The translations under genes were made by a program, and so were the position numbers. A stretch of DNA of 64,000 nucleotides, taken from the NCBI GenBank assembly GCA_963728535.1, contig CAVSKK010000001.1:1860001-1924000 (forward strand), written 5' to 3'. The notes beneath the pieces were generated by a model that had not been told where the DNA came from, did no database searches, and worked only from the letters and a program-made list of their open reading frames with translations. The stretch is from VAXT01 sp963728535. Its GTDB lineage: Bacteria; Actinomycetota; Thermoleophilia; Gaiellales; Gaiellaceae. Position 1 is the stretch's first letter. The number at the start of each line of letters is the position of its first letter. Below are positions 51,435-60,721 of the stretch, one piece after another.

Positions 51435-52664
51435 CTAGGAACCCCCGGAGACCAGAGCGATCGTCCGGTCCGCGAGCCGGTCTAGCGCCTTGACCGCAAG
51501 CTCGAGGTGCTTCTCCTTCGTGTCCTCGAGCTTCGTGTGCGAGAGACCCCGCAGGCTCTGGACGAAGAGCATCACCGTCGGCACACCCGCGCGGGCGACC
51601 TCGGCTGCGTCGTGCAACGGCCCGCTCGGGAGGCGGTGCGACGTGCCGGCGACCTCCCGGATCGACTCGTCGGCGAGCTCGATCAGCTCGTTGTCGAACA
51701 GGATCGGCTCGATCTGCCAGACCCGCTCCCACTCGACCTCGATGTCTTCTTCCTGGGCGATCCGCTGGGAGGCCGACTTCGCCGACTCGAGCATCGCGGC
51801 CAGCGTTGAGGCGTCGAGGTGCCGCTGGTCGAGGAGGCATTCGGCGGTCTCGACGACCGAGGTGACGATGCCGGGCTTCGTGACGACGCTCCCCATCGTG
51901 CAGACCGCGCCGCCGCCCATCCCCTTGGCGATCTCGCGGATCTCGAGCTCGAGCTTTGCAGCGCCGGCGAGCGCGTCGCGCCGGGCGTCCATCGGCGTCG
52001 AGCCCGCGTGCGCGGCCTGGCCGCGGAAGGTGACCTGGTGGCGCTCGACACCGAAGGTGCCAAGGACGACACCGAGGGGGAGGTCGAGCGATTCCAGCAC
52101 CGGGCCTTGCTCGATGTGGAGCTCGAGATAGGCGGCGGCGTTACCGAGAGTCGCCTCGGCTGCCTTGTCTAGGTCGACGCCGTGCTCGGCGAGGACGTCA
52201 GGGAGAGCGTTTCCATCGGCGTCCCTCCGCCCACGAAGCTCCTCCTGATCGGCCATCGAGCCGGCGGCGGCGCTCGAGCCGAAAAGCGAGCGGCCAAAGC
52301 GCGCGCCCTCTTCGTCAGCCCAATTGACGAGGCGAACGGTCGCTGCCGGCTCTCCCTGCTCGGCATGGCGACGCATGACCTCGACGCCGGCGACGACGTT
52401 GAGCGCGCCGTCTAGCCAGCCGCCGTTCGGCACCGAGTCGATATGCCCGCCGATCAGCACCGCCTGCTCGGAGCGACCCGGCAGCGTCCACCACTGGTTG
52501 CCGGCCTGGTCGACCTCCGCCTCGAGCGGGACCTTCTCGTCCAGCCAGTCCTTCGCGCGCACCCAGGTGTCGGTCCAGGCGACGCGCTGGGCACCGTTCT
52601 CGTCGCCGGTCAGCTCCTGCAGCTCGCGAAGCTCGGCGACGGTGCGGCTCGGGTCGAGTGGCAT
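51435..52664 (-). CDS. M20 family N-carbamoyl amino acid amidohydrolase
   Basis: A 409-residue di-metal amidase of the hydantoinase/carbamoylase group. Metal ligands: His in GGHIDSVP, Asp in GGWLDGALN, the Glu pair in ADEEGARFG, His in ELHIEQGP and His in SGPLHDAAEV. It hydrolyses N-carbamoyl amino acids, or related ureido acids, to the amino acid, CO2 and ammonia. It is divergent from the hydantoinase over a 25-bp spacer, and the two should act in sequence: ring opening, then decarbamoylation. Whether hydantoins or dihydropyrimidines are the natural substrate is not decided. Confidence 0.9.
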   Translation of the reverse strand: MPLDPSRTVAELRELQELTGDENGAQRVAWTDTWVRAKDWLDEKVPLEAEVDQAGNQWWTLPGRSEQAVLIGGHIDSVPNGGWLDGALNVVAGVEVMRRHAEQGEPAATVRLVNWADEEGARFGRSLFGSSAAAGSMADQEELRGRRDADGNALPDVLAEHGVDLDKAAEATLGNAAAYLELHIEQGPVLESLDLPLGVVLGTFGVERHQVTFRGQAAHAGSTPMDARRDALAGAAKLELEIREIAKGMGGGAVCTMGSVVTKPGIVTSVVETAECLLDQRHLDASTLAAMLESAKSASQRIAQEEDIEVEWERVWQIEPILFDNELIELADESIREVAGTSHRLPSGPLHDAAEVARAGVPTVMLFVQSLRGLSHTKLEDTKEKHLELAVKALDRLADRTIALVSGGS

Positions 52665-52689
52665 CGCGTGTGAGCCTAAACTTGACGCG
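52665..52689. promoter_or_regulatory. 25-bp divergent leaderless promoter pair
   Basis: Between start codons 52664 (minus) and 52690 (plus) lie only 25 bp. TAAACT (52677-52682) is 7 nt before the plus ATG. On the minus strand TAGGCT (52678-52673) is 8 nt before the ATG. The two -10 boxes overlap by 2 bp, so polymerase can open only one at a time. Confidence 0.55.
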
Positions 52690-54102
52690 ATGTCCGTACT
52701 GATCAAAGGCGGGCGAATCGTCACCACGGCCGACGACTACGTTGCCGACATCTACGTCGAGGACGAGACGGTGACGCTGATCGGCGAGTCGCTCGACCAG
52801 CAGGCCGACAAGGTGATCGACGCGACCGGGAAGTACGTGCTGCCCGGCGGCGTCGACCCACACACGCACCTCGACATGCCCTTCGGCGGCACGGTCACGA
52901 TCGACGACGTCGAGTCCGGCCAGATCTCCGCGGCGTTCGGCGGGACGACGACGCACGTCGATTTCATCATCCAGCCTCAGGGCAAGTCGTTCTCCGAGGC
53001 CTTCGACGAGTGGAAAACGAAGGCGAACGGCAAGCAGGTGATCGACATGGGCTACCACATGGCGGTCACCGACCTGAAGGAGGGCGGGACGCTCGAGGAG
53101 CTCGCGACGCTGCCCGACCAGGGGATCACGAGCTACAAGCTCTTTATGGCCTACAAGGGCGCGCTGATGGTCGACGACGAGACGCTCTTCAAGGTCATGC
53201 AAGTCGCCGCCGAGACGGGCGCGCTCGTGATGGTGCATGCCGAGAACGGCGACGCGATCGACGTGCTGGTCAAGGAGGCCCTGGCCGAAGGCCATACCGA
53301 GCCCAAGTACCACGCGCTGACGCGGCCGCCTGAGACGGAGGGCGAGGCGACGAACCGGGCGATCCAGCTCGCGCGCGTTGCCGGCTGCAAGCTCTACGTC
53401 GTCCACGTCTCGTGCCAGGAGTCGGTCGAACCGATCGAGCTCGCGCGCGAGAAGGGCTGGGACGTGTGGGGCGAGACGTGCACGCAGTACTTCTTCATCG
53501 AGGAGAGCTACCTGGAGCGGCCCGATTTCGAGGGCGCGAAGTACGTGTACACGCCGCCGCCGCGCGCGAAGGAGAACCAGGAGGTGCTGTGGCGAGCGGT
53601 CGAGAAGGACGTCTTGTCTGTGATCTCGACCGACCATTGCGCGTTCCTCTGGGACGGCCAGAAGACGATGGGCCGCGACGACTTCTCGAAGATCCCAAAC
53701 GGCGCGCCCGGGCTCGAGAACCGGCTGCAGATGATCCACGAGTTCGGCGTACGCTCCGGGAGGATCTCGCTGAACCGGATGGTCGAGCTGCTCTCGACGA
53801 ACCCCGCGCGCTACTTCGGCCTCTATCCGCGTAAGGGCACGATCGCGGTCGGCTCGGACGCCGACCTCGTCGTCTTCGACCCGGAGCGCAAGGCGACGAT
53901 CTCAGCTGCGACGCACCACTCGAAGAGCGACTACAACATCTTCGAGGGCACCGAGGTCACCGGCGCACCGCAGGTCGTCCTGCTGCGTGGCCGAGTGCTC
54001 GTCGAGGGCGACGAGCTCGTCGCGCAACCAGGCGTCGGCGAGTTCATCCGCCGAGCGCGCTTCGGAGAGCAGCTGCGCCGAGCCGCGGCCCCCGTCGGCT
54101 AG
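52690..54102 (+). CDS. Dihydropyrimidinase / D-hydantoinase
   Basis: A 470-residue binuclear zinc amidohydrolase. DPHTHLDMPF supplies the first His pair, Lys in SYKLFMAYKG is the carboxylated bridging lysine, the His residues of MVHAENGD and YVVHVSCQE follow, and Asp is in STDHCAFLW. It opens the ring of dihydropyrimidines or 5-substituted hydantoins to carbamoyl acids. The ATG at 52690 begins MSVLIKGGRIVTTADD as in the family. It works with the divergent M20 carbamoylase. Confidence 0.93.
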   Translation: MSVLIKGGRIVTTADDYVADIYVEDETVTLIGESLDQQADKVIDATGKYVLPGGVDPHTHLDMPFGGTVTIDDVESGQISAAFGGTTTHVDFIIQPQGKSFSEAFDEWKTKANGKQVIDMGYHMAVTDLKEGGTLEELATLPDQGITSYKLFMAYKGALMVDDETLFKVMQVAAETGALVMVHAENGDAIDVLVKEALAEGHTEPKYHALTRPPETEGEATNRAIQLARVAGCKLYVVHVSCQESVEPIELAREKGWDVWGETCTQYFFIEESYLERPDFEGAKYVYTPPPRAKENQEVLWRAVEKDVLSVISTDHCAFLWDGQKTMGRDDFSKIPNGAPGLENRLQMIHEFGVRSGRISLNRMVELLSTNPARYFGLYPRKGTIAVGSDADLVVFDPERKATISAATHHSKSDYNIFEGTEVTGAPQVVLLRGRVLVEGDELVAQPGVGEFIRRARFGEQLRRAAAPVG

Positions 54103-54205
54103 CACCGCCCGACACGCACTGCGGGTATCGCGGGGCAGGCTCGAGATGAGCACCGCCCTTTGCGCGAGGACTTCCTCGTCCCGGATCGTCGCCAGAGCGA
54201 CACTA

Positions 54206-54863
54206 GTGTTCAGAGCGGGCCGACGAGTGGTATAGAGATCCGCACTGGAACACGGCAGCTGAAGAAGAGTTCGAGCGGCGACTAGCTCGAGCGCGGGCCC
54301 ATAAGCGGCCGCAGTACCTTCGCATCAAGGCTCTCGCGCTTCTGGAGAACAGCGGTAAGAAGGAGCGCGTCGCTGCTCGCGGTTTACTCCATCGAATCGT
54401 CGAGGACTACGACGACCCGCTCAACGATTTTGACTTCCTGATTGCGCACGCGACGCTTGCAGAAACCGATGCGGCGGACGGCTCCATGGACGAGGCTGAA
54501 GGGCAATATCGAGCGGCACTTCGCCTCTCGTCAAAGGCCACGTGCAAGGCGAGCTCATCTGGCGCTACCCGAGCTGCTAATCCGGCGCGGTGGCACCGCG
54601 AACCTCACCGAGGCTGAGAGGATCCTCGATGGGGTGGACGTGACCGACCTCACGTTCAAGGTTAGCGTTTCCGCTATTTCGTCTGCCGAGCCCGTGTCGC
54701 AGAAGCCAATGGAGACACAGACGAGGCAGCGGCACACGCCATTGCGGCACTACGAGAAGCTAGTACCACCGCTCCTGACTTCGCTCGACACCCGGATATT
54801 GGGCATGTACACGCTGCGGAGAGCGTGCTCCACGAAATGAGAGATCTCGCTCACGCGAAGTAG
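54206..54863 (+). pseudogene. TPR-like gene broken by three frameshifts
   Basis: No long open frame exists, yet consecutive frames join into one protein: VFRAG (GTG 54206), then DEWYRDPHWNTAAEEEFERR and RPQYLRIKALALLENSGKKE from 54222, a middle part in the next frame (HLALPELLIRRGGTANLTEA from 54556), and a return to the first main frame (FRYFVCRARVAEANGD from 54669) ending AHAK at 54863. Breaks lie near 54220, 54540 and 54667. It matches an actinobacterial helical-repeat family of unknown function. It has more A/T-ending codons (TTA, TTT, TAT, ATT) than its neighbours, so it may be acquired or decaying. Confidence 0.65.
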
Positions 54864-54967
54864 GTGGGCTTTGCTTTGTGATCCGGTCCATGACTAGAGC
54901 CTCTCGAGAGCGCTAAGCGCTCACGTCCTGAAGGAGTCGGTCGGCCGCTCGTCGACCGGCGACCGAG

Positions 54968-55007
54968 CCGAGCGGCCCGCTGGAGGGGTACCCAGCGGGC
55001 CGCTCGG
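54968..55007 (-). terminator. 16-bp perfect hairpin terminator of the sugar operon
   Basis: CCGAGCGGCCCGCTGG and CCAGCGGGCCGCTCGG pair perfectly over 16 bp with an 8-nt loop (AGGGGTAC), starting 19 bp after the binding-protein stop on the minus strand. There is no U-tract. This is the longest stem in the window. Confidence 0.8.
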
Positions 55008-55026
55008 CATCTTGGGGGAGGAGGAT

Positions 55027-56061
55027 TTAGTTGAATGCGTACTGCTCGTAGTCGGCGACGTTGTCCTTCGTGACAACAGCAGCCGGCACAACGACCTGCC
55101 GCGGTACCTCCGGCGGCACGAGCTCGGAGAAGCCCTCGCCAAGGCCGATCAGGCGGGCCATGTTGACTGCGGTGCCGGCCATGTTCGGGTTGTAGAGGAA
55201 CGTGGCGCGGTAGAGGCCGCCTTCCTCGATCTGCTTCATCGCGTCCTGCGACCCGCCGACGCCGGTCAGGAACATGTCGTCGTCGCGGTTCGCGTTGCGG
55301 ATGGCCTGCACGACGCCCTGTGCCATGTCGTCGTCGTGCGTGTACACGGCGTCGATGTCACTCTGGGCCTGCAGGATGTTCTCCATCACGGTCAAGCCCT
55401 TGTCCGGGTTGAAGTCCGCCGGCTGCGAGGCGACGATCTTGACGCCGCCGCCCGGGCACTTCTTCTTGAGAGTGTCGGTGAAGCCTTTCGTCCGGTCGGT
55501 CGTGACCGAGATGCCGGCCAGGCCCTGGATCTCGACGACGTTGCCCTGGCACTTCAACTCGTCGCTGATGTAGTTCGCGGCCAGAACGCCGATCTGGTAG
55601 TTGTCGCCGAGCACGGTTGCCGTCGCGGCGTCAGGCGCCGTGAACAGCCGGTCGATGTTGACCACCGGGATACCGGCTCGCTCGGCCTTCTGGGCGACCG
55701 GGGTGAGCGCCGCACCATCCTGCGGTAGCACGACGAGCACGTCGGGCTTCTCTGCGATCGCCTGCTCGATCTGCTGCGCCTGGGAATCAGCGTCCGCAGC
55801 CTGAACCAGCTCGAAATCCACGTCGTCGTGTTGATCCGCCGCGGCCTGAGCGTCCTTCGAGATTGCGCCAAGCCAACCATGGTCCGTCGGTGGGACGCTC
55901 GCGATGATCTTGACCGTCTTGCCCGAAGGCGTCCCGCTCGGCGTCGTGTCCGAGACGGTTACGGTCTTGGTGCTCGACTCGCTGCCGACGCTACAGGCAC
56001 TGGTCCCGATCGCCAGCAGCGATGCTGCGACGACGGCGATGATGAGTCGCTTGCGCGACAT
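55027..56061 (-). CDS. Sugar ABC transporter substrate-binding lipoprotein
   Basis: A 344-residue periplasmic-binding protein of the ribose/inositol type. A lipobox (GTSACSV) follows the signal peptide. The ligand fold includes VKIIASVPPTDHGWLGAI, the hinge PVVNIDRLF and VYTHDDDMAQGVVQAI. ATG 56061 follows GGGAGG by 5 nt. It is the last gene of a five-gene operon and ends before a strong hairpin. The sugar is unknown; the linked isomerase and dehydrogenase suggest a pentose, inositol or unusual hexose. Confidence 0.9.
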   Translation of the reverse strand: MSRKRLIIAVVAASLLAIGTSACSVGSESSTKTVTVSDTTPSGTPSGKTVKIIASVPPTDHGWLGAISKDAQAAADQHDDVDFELVQAADADSQAQQIEQAIAEKPDVLVVLPQDGAALTPVAQKAERAGIPVVNIDRLFTAPDAATATVLGDNYQIGVLAANYISDELKCQGNVVEIQGLAGISVTTDRTKGFTDTLKKKCPGGGVKIVASQPADFNPDKGLTVMENILQAQSDIDAVYTHDDDMAQGVVQAIRNANRDDDMFLTGVGGSQDAMKQIEEGGLYRATFLYNPNMAGTAVNMARLIGLGEGFSELVPPEVPRQVVVPAAVVTKDNVADYEQYAFN

Positions 56062-56114
56062 ACGTACCTCCCTGTGTTGTATTTGACTGCTTTGGGTTCC
56101 GGCCGGTTCGAGCA

Positions 56115-57137
56115 TCAGTACCGCGCCTCCGAGCGCTGGAGGAGAACGGCTGCGAGCACGATCAGGCCCTTGGTCACCTGCTGGACTTCGGTCGAAAGGT
56201 TGAGCTGCGTCATGAGGCTGAAGATCAGGGCAAAGGTGAGGACGCCGAGGAACGTGCCTACGATCGTCGCCCGTCCACCGGCCAGGCTCGTCCCGCCGAT
56301 CACGACAGCCCCGATCGCGTCCAGCTCGTAGAGATTTCCGCTCACCGGCGAAGCGCTTCCGAGCCGTGCGCAGAGAAGCACCGTCGAGACTCCGGCGAGC
56401 AGGCCGGACAGGACGTAGACGCTGAAGATGATCCGCCGAACCGGGACGCCGGCGATGCGCGCGGCCTCCCGGTTTCCACCCACCGCCACGACGTAGCGCC
56501 CGTAGCGAGTGCGGTTGAGGACGATCCAGCCGATAATCGTGATCGCGACGAAGACGTAGACCGATGCCGGAATCCCGAAGATCCGGCCGTTGCCGAACCA
56601 GAGCAGCGAGAACGGTCGTGGGTCCCCGAACGAACCGCCGTTCAGATCCAAGAGGCTCACGGGCAACTTGTCGTTCAGAAGAAGCGCGAGCCCTCTGGCA
56701 ATCGAGAACATCGCGAGCGTGGCGATGAACGGCACGATTCGCGCGTAGGCAACGGCGGTCCCGTTGACGGCGCCGAGCAGCGTGGCGAACACGATCGCGC
56801 CGAGGATGAAGACGAGGCTGCTCGTGCCGTCGCTGCCCACGAGGATGCCGCCGAAGACGCCGGCCGCCGCGACCATCGAGCCCACCGAGAGGTCGATGCC
56901 TGCCGTTGCGATCACGAAGGTCATGCCGATCGCGAGCACGCCGACGACGCTCGCCTGGGTCAGCATGTTGCGCACGTTGTCCCAGGTCGGGAAGGTCTCG
57001 GGCTTCAAGATCGACCCGGCGATGAAAAGCAGGACGACCACGCCGGCGAGTGCGTATTCCTGTATCCGGAGCGCCTTCACTCGGTCGGAGAACGCGCGGC
57101 CTTGACCGGGCTCCGGGGCCTGGGCAGGCGTGGTCAT
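56115..57137 (-). CDS. Sugar ABC transporter permease (RbsC-like)
   Basis: A 340-residue permease with about ten helices and the family block GIDLSVGSMVAAAG (about residues 84-97), NGTAVAYARIVPFIATLAM and GGTSLAGGRATIVGTFLG. It overlaps the ATPase stop by 4 bp (ATGA). It forms the membrane channel with the ATPase and the downstream lipoprotein. Confidence 0.92.
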   Translation of the reverse strand: MTTPAQAPEPGQGRAFSDRVKALRIQEYALAGVVVLLFIAGSILKPETFPTWDNVRNMLTQASVVGVLAIGMTFVIATAGIDLSVGSMVAAAGVFGGILVGSDGTSSLVFILGAIVFATLLGAVNGTAVAYARIVPFIATLAMFSIARGLALLLNDKLPVSLLDLNGGSFGDPRPFSLLWFGNGRIFGIPASVYVFVAITIIGWIVLNRTRYGRYVVAVGGNREAARIAGVPVRRIIFSVYVLSGLLAGVSTVLLCARLGSASPVSGNLYELDAIGAVVIGGTSLAGGRATIVGTFLGVLTFALIFSLMTQLNLSTEVQQVTKGLIVLAAVLLQRSEARY

Positions 57138-58648
57138 ACGACCTCCTCCGCCAGTTCCGGAGCGTCGGTGGGCGCGACCGCGTGGCGGAGGAGCTCGTGC
57201 TCCGTCGAGTCCTTCCCGTCGACCTCTGCGACGACCTCGCCGTCGCGCATGACGAGGACGCGCGAGCAGATGTGCGCCAGCTCCTCGAGCTCGGATGACA
57301 CCACGAGCACGCCAAGACCCGATTCAGCCAGGCCGTTGATGATCCGGTAGATCTCTGCCTTCGTCGCTACATCAACTCCCCGGGTCGGTTCGTCGAGGAG
57401 GAGCACCCGGCACTTGTGGAGGAGCCAACGCGCGAGCACGACCTTCTGCTGGTTTCCGCCGGACAGGAGCCGAACGACGCGGTCGGGGTCATCGGGCACG
57501 GTGTTCAGCGACCGGAGCTGCTCGCGGGCGCTCTTGCGCTCCTTGCGAACGTCGAGCAGGACGCGCGAGAAACGGTCGAGATCGGCGAGGGTCACGTTCT
57601 TCGTCCCGCTCCAGTCGAGGACCAGCGCCTGCGACTTACGGTCCTCGGGAGCCAGCCCCAGTCCTCGCCGGATCGCGTGACGTGGACTGCTCGATCGCAA
57701 CTTCTTGCCCTCGATCAGGACCTCGCCTGAATCCGGCTGGTCGAGCCCGTAGATGAGTCTGAGGAGCTCCGTGCGGCCGGACCCGACGAGGCCTCCGAGA
57801 CCCACGACCTCTCCCGCATGAACCTGCAGGCTCACGCCGCGAACCTCAGGGAGCCGCCTTGCCTCCCGCACCTCCAGCAGGACACGATCGGTGCCGACCG
57901 GCCGATCCGGATACAGCTGATCGACCTTGCGGCCGATCATGAACTCGACGAGCTCACCGGTCGGCGTCGTTGCCGGCAACCCCGTGGCCGTGGTGCGACC
58001 GTCCGCAAGGACGGTGACGCGGTCGCCGATGCGCCGGATCTCATCCAGTCGATGCGAGATGTAGACGACCCCGACACCCTCCGCAGTCAGCCTGCGAACC
58101 ACGTTGAAAAGGGTCTCTACTTCGCCCTCGTCGAGGATCGCGGAAGGCTCGTCCATGATGAGCAGCCGCACGTTCCCGGACAGCGCGCGGGCAATCGAGA
58201 CGACTTGCTGGGCAGCCGGTCGCAGGCGGCCGACCTTGGCGCGCACCGGGATCGACTCGTGCCCGAGCCGGGCCAGCAGCGCTTCCGAGTCGCGGTACAT
58301 CTTGTCGAGGTCGAGGAGTGGCCACCGGCGCGGCTCGTGCGCGAGGAAGATGCTCTCGGCCACGCTCAGGTCCGCGACGAGATCGAGCTCCTGGTAGATC
58401 GTCGCGACGCCGCGCTTGAGTGAGCCCGCCGGGTCGCCGGTGGGAAGCGGTTCTCCCAGGAAGAGGATCTCGCCGCTCGTCGGCTCGACCGCACCGGAGA
58501 CGCACTTGATGAGCGTCGACTTGCCGGCGCCATTCGGACCGAGGAGGCAATGCACTTCCGCCTCGAGAACGTCGAGGTCGACACCCTGGAGCGCCTTCAC
58601 TCCCGGGAACTCCTTGACGAGGTTCCGAACCTCGAGGACCTTCGTCAC
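57134..58648 (-). CDS. Sugar ABC transporter ATPase, two nucleotide-binding domains
   Basis: A 504-residue RbsA/MglA-type protein. Domain 1 has Walker A GPNGAGKST, Walker B LLIMDEPSAILDE, and the signature region as LRPAAQQ rather than LSVAQQ. Domain 2 has the usual degenerate Walker A (GLVGSGRTELLR), LSGGNQQKVVLARWL and LLLDEPTRGVDV. GTG 58648 overlaps the upstream stop by 4 bp. This paired architecture is specific to pentose, galactose and inositol importers. Confidence 0.92.
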   Translation of the reverse strand: MTKVLEVRNLVKEFPGVKALQGVDLDVLEAEVHCLLGPNGAGKSTLIKCVSGAVEPTSGEILFLGEPLPTGDPAGSLKRGVATIYQELDLVADLSVAESIFLAHEPRRWPLLDLDKMYRDSEALLARLGHESIPVRAKVGRLRPAAQQVVSIARALSGNVRLLIMDEPSAILDEGEVETLFNVVRRLTAEGVGVVYISHRLDEIRRIGDRVTVLADGRTTATGLPATTPTGELVEFMIGRKVDQLYPDRPVGTDRVLLEVREARRLPEVRGVSLQVHAGEVVGLGGLVGSGRTELLRLIYGLDQPDSGEVLIEGKKLRSSSPRHAIRRGLGLAPEDRKSQALVLDWSGTKNVTLADLDRFSRVLLDVRKERKSAREQLRSLNTVPDDPDRVVRLLSGGNQQKVVLARWLLHKCRVLLLDEPTRGVDVATKAEIYRIINGLAESGLGVLVVSSELEELAHICSRVLVMRDGEVVAEVDGKDSTEHELLRHAVAPTDAPELAEEVV

Positions 58649-59568
58649 TGGACCACCAACCCGCGGAGGTTGTTGCGGGCGATCTCGAGGCCGGCCTCGA
58701 TCAGCTCGGGTGTCCCGCCCCAAACGGGGTCCTCGTGCTCGACCGACAGGACACCGTCGAACCCGCCCTCGTAGAGCGCGTCGACGTACCGGCGGAAGTC
58801 GACCTGCCCCAGGCCGGGGATGCGATAGCGCCACCAGCCCATGTCCCACGGATCTGCTTCGCGAGTAGCGGTTCGTCCGAAGAAGCCGTAGCGGTTGCGC
58901 TCGCCGGGGAACGTCTCTGCGTCCTTTGCGTGGGCATGCGCGACCCGGTCGACGTAGGGCCGCAGAGCGTCAACCGGGTCGATCCCTAGCCAGAGCAGGT
59001 GCGACGGGTCGAAATTCAGGTAGAGCCCCAGGTCGAACATCCACTCCCAGAGCTCCGGTGAGTAGGCGAGGTTGCCCGGATAGCCATCGGGGTGCCAGCC
59101 CTCCATCACGCAGTTCTCGATCATTAGGCGCACGCCGCGCTCGTCCGCGTAGGCAACTAGCGGCGGAAAGACGCGCTCGGCCTCCCGCAGGTTCTCGGCG
59201 ACGCTCCGCCCCGGGTCGCGGCCGATGAACGTTCCGACGGGGACTCCGCCGAGAGTGGCCGCCGCGTCGATGCAGGCTCGCAGGTGCGCGTGGTAGGCCT
59301 CGCGCTCCTCCGCGTCCGCCGCCAGGTTGTTGTCGTAGTAGGCCAGCGCGGAGAGGGCGAGCCCGTTGTCCTCGAGCGCTCGTTGAACGCGTTCGGCCTC
59401 CGCGTCGTCGAAGGCGTCTGCCTTGACGTGGCTCGCGGTGAACGGCCGGTCGCCGAGATGCGGCCAGGCGGCGAGCTCGAGCGCCTCGTAGCCGTGCGCT
59501 CCCGCCCACGCGGCGATGTCCTCGAGGCTGCGCTCGGGCATGCATGAAGTCAGGAAGCCGAGCTTCAC
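58645..59568 (-). CDS. Sugar phosphate isomerase/epimerase (TIM barrel)
   Basis: A 307-residue xylose-isomerase-like barrel: LGFLTSCMPERSLEDIAAWA, the metal ligands in MIENCVMEGW (Glu), NFDPSHLLWLG (Asp, His) and VLSVEHEDPVWGG (Glu). Such proteins isomerise inosose, tagatose, ribulose or similar sugars. GTG 59568 overlaps the dehydrogenase stop by 4 bp. It is coupled to the transporter genes, so it probably acts on the imported sugar. Confidence 0.88.
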   Translation of the reverse strand: MKLGFLTSCMPERSLEDIAAWAGAHGYEALELAAWPHLGDRPFTASHVKADAFDDAEAERVQRALEDNGLALSALAYYDNNLAADAEEREAYHAHLRACIDAAATLGGVPVGTFIGRDPGRSVAENLREAERVFPPLVAYADERGVRLMIENCVMEGWHPDGYPGNLAYSPELWEWMFDLGLYLNFDPSHLLWLGIDPVDALRPYVDRVAHAHAKDAETFPGERNRYGFFGRTATREADPWDMGWWRYRIPGLGQVDFRRYVDALYEGGFDGVLSVEHEDPVWGGTPELIEAGLEIARNNLRGLVVQ

Positions 59569-60713
59569 GTCGCTGCTCGCTCGCGGCTCGCCGCCACGTC
59601 GACCCAGCGCTCCTCGCGGGCCGAGGTCAGCACGGCGTCGGTGATCAGCGCGGCGCGCAGGCCGTCGAAGAATGTGGGCATCGCGGCTACGGCCGAGCCG
59701 TTGCGAACGCTGTCGTAGAAGTCGGCGACGAAGGCGTCGAAACAATCCGCATAGCCCTGGGGATGACCGGCGGGCAGGAATGCAAAGCGCGCGGCCGCGG
59801 GCGAGAGGGTCACGGGATCGCGCCGTACGATGGCCAGTGACTCGCGACGCCCGCACCAGAGCTCTTCGGGATGCTCCTGGTCGAAGGTGAGCGCCTCCTC
59901 CGCGCCGTCGAGCTCGATCCAGAGCCGGTTCTTGCGGCCTGCCGAGATCTGGCTGATGACCACCGAGCCAATCGCTCCGGCGTCCGTCTCGAACTGGACG
60001 AGGGCAGCATCCTCGGTCGTGACGGCCCGCGCGTGCCCCCCGTCTCCGTCGGATTCGAACGCCTTGCGGCCCTCCGCGCTCGAGCGCTCGGGAACGGCGG
60101 TGAGGAGCCGGGCGGAGACGCGGACGATCAGATGGCCGGAAACGAACTCGGCGAGGTCGCACCAGTGCGAGCCGATGTCGGCGAACGCGCGCGAGGGACC
60201 GCCCAACCGCTCGTCCACGCGCCAGTTTCCGTCGTCGGAGCGCAGGAGCCAGTCCTGCAGATAGGTCCCGTGCAGAAGTCGAAGCGGACCGGTCTCTCCA
60301 CCGCCGACCCGTTCGCGAGCCTCGCGCACTGTGGGGTAGTAGCGGTAGACGAACGGCACTCCGGCTTGGAGCCCGGAGTCGGCCGCGGCGTCCACGAGTT
60401 GCTGCGCGCCCGCTGCGTCGAGCGCGAGCGGCTTCTCGCAGATCACGTGCTTGCCCGATGCGAGTGCTGCCTCGGCAAGAGGGACATGAAGGTGGTTCGG
60501 CGTACAGATGTGGACGACGTCGATGTCCGGGTCGCGCACCATCTCCTCGGCCGAGTCGAAGGCCCGGTCTGCGCCGAGCTCGGCGGCGGCGCTCCGCGCA
60601 CTTTCCGCTGACGAGGCGGCGACTCCGGCCAGCTCGGCGCCGGCGAGACGCACCGCGCGTGCGTGCACTTTGCCGATGAATCCAGTGCCCGCGATCGCCG
60701 CTCGGAGACTCAT
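59565..60713 (-). CDS. Gfo/Idh/MocA family oxidoreductase
   Basis: A 382-residue NAD(P)-dependent sugar or inositol dehydrogenase. The Rossmann motif is IAGTGFIGKVHARA (residues 7-20), with the family's CEKPLALDAAGA and the active-site region SRAFADIGSHWCDLAEF. It is the first gene of the operon. ATG 60713 has no ribosome site but lies 8 nt after TATGTT, whose TTGACA partner is 17 bp upstream, so the message is leaderless. It probably starts catabolism of the sugar imported by the linked ABC system. Confidence 0.9.
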   Translation of the reverse strand: MSLRAAIAGTGFIGKVHARAVRLAGAELAGVAASSAESARSAAAELGADRAFDSAEEMVRDPDIDVVHICTPNHLHVPLAEAALASGKHVICEKPLALDAAGAQQLVDAAADSGLQAGVPFVYRYYPTVREARERVGGGETGPLRLLHGTYLQDWLLRSDDGNWRVDERLGGPSRAFADIGSHWCDLAEFVSGHLIVRVSARLLTAVPERSSAEGRKAFESDGDGGHARAVTTEDAALVQFETDAGAIGSVVISQISAGRKNRLWIELDGAEEALTFDQEHPEELWCGRRESLAIVRRDPVTLSPAAARFAFLPAGHPQGYADCFDAFVADFYDSVRNGSAVAAMPTFFDGLRAALITDAVLTSAREERWVDVAASRERAAT

Positions 60714-60721
60714 CAGCGGGG

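Noticed and set aside
56062..57315. Open frame joining the binding protein to an N-terminal extension of about 400 residues
   Set aside because: The extension is an out-of-frame shadow of the permease gene; the signal peptide at ATG 56061 with a good ribosome site fixes the real start.
57134..58648. Defective ABC ATPase because domain 2 lacks the Walker A lysine
   Set aside because: The GSGRTE form is normal for the second domain of RbsA-type ATPases.
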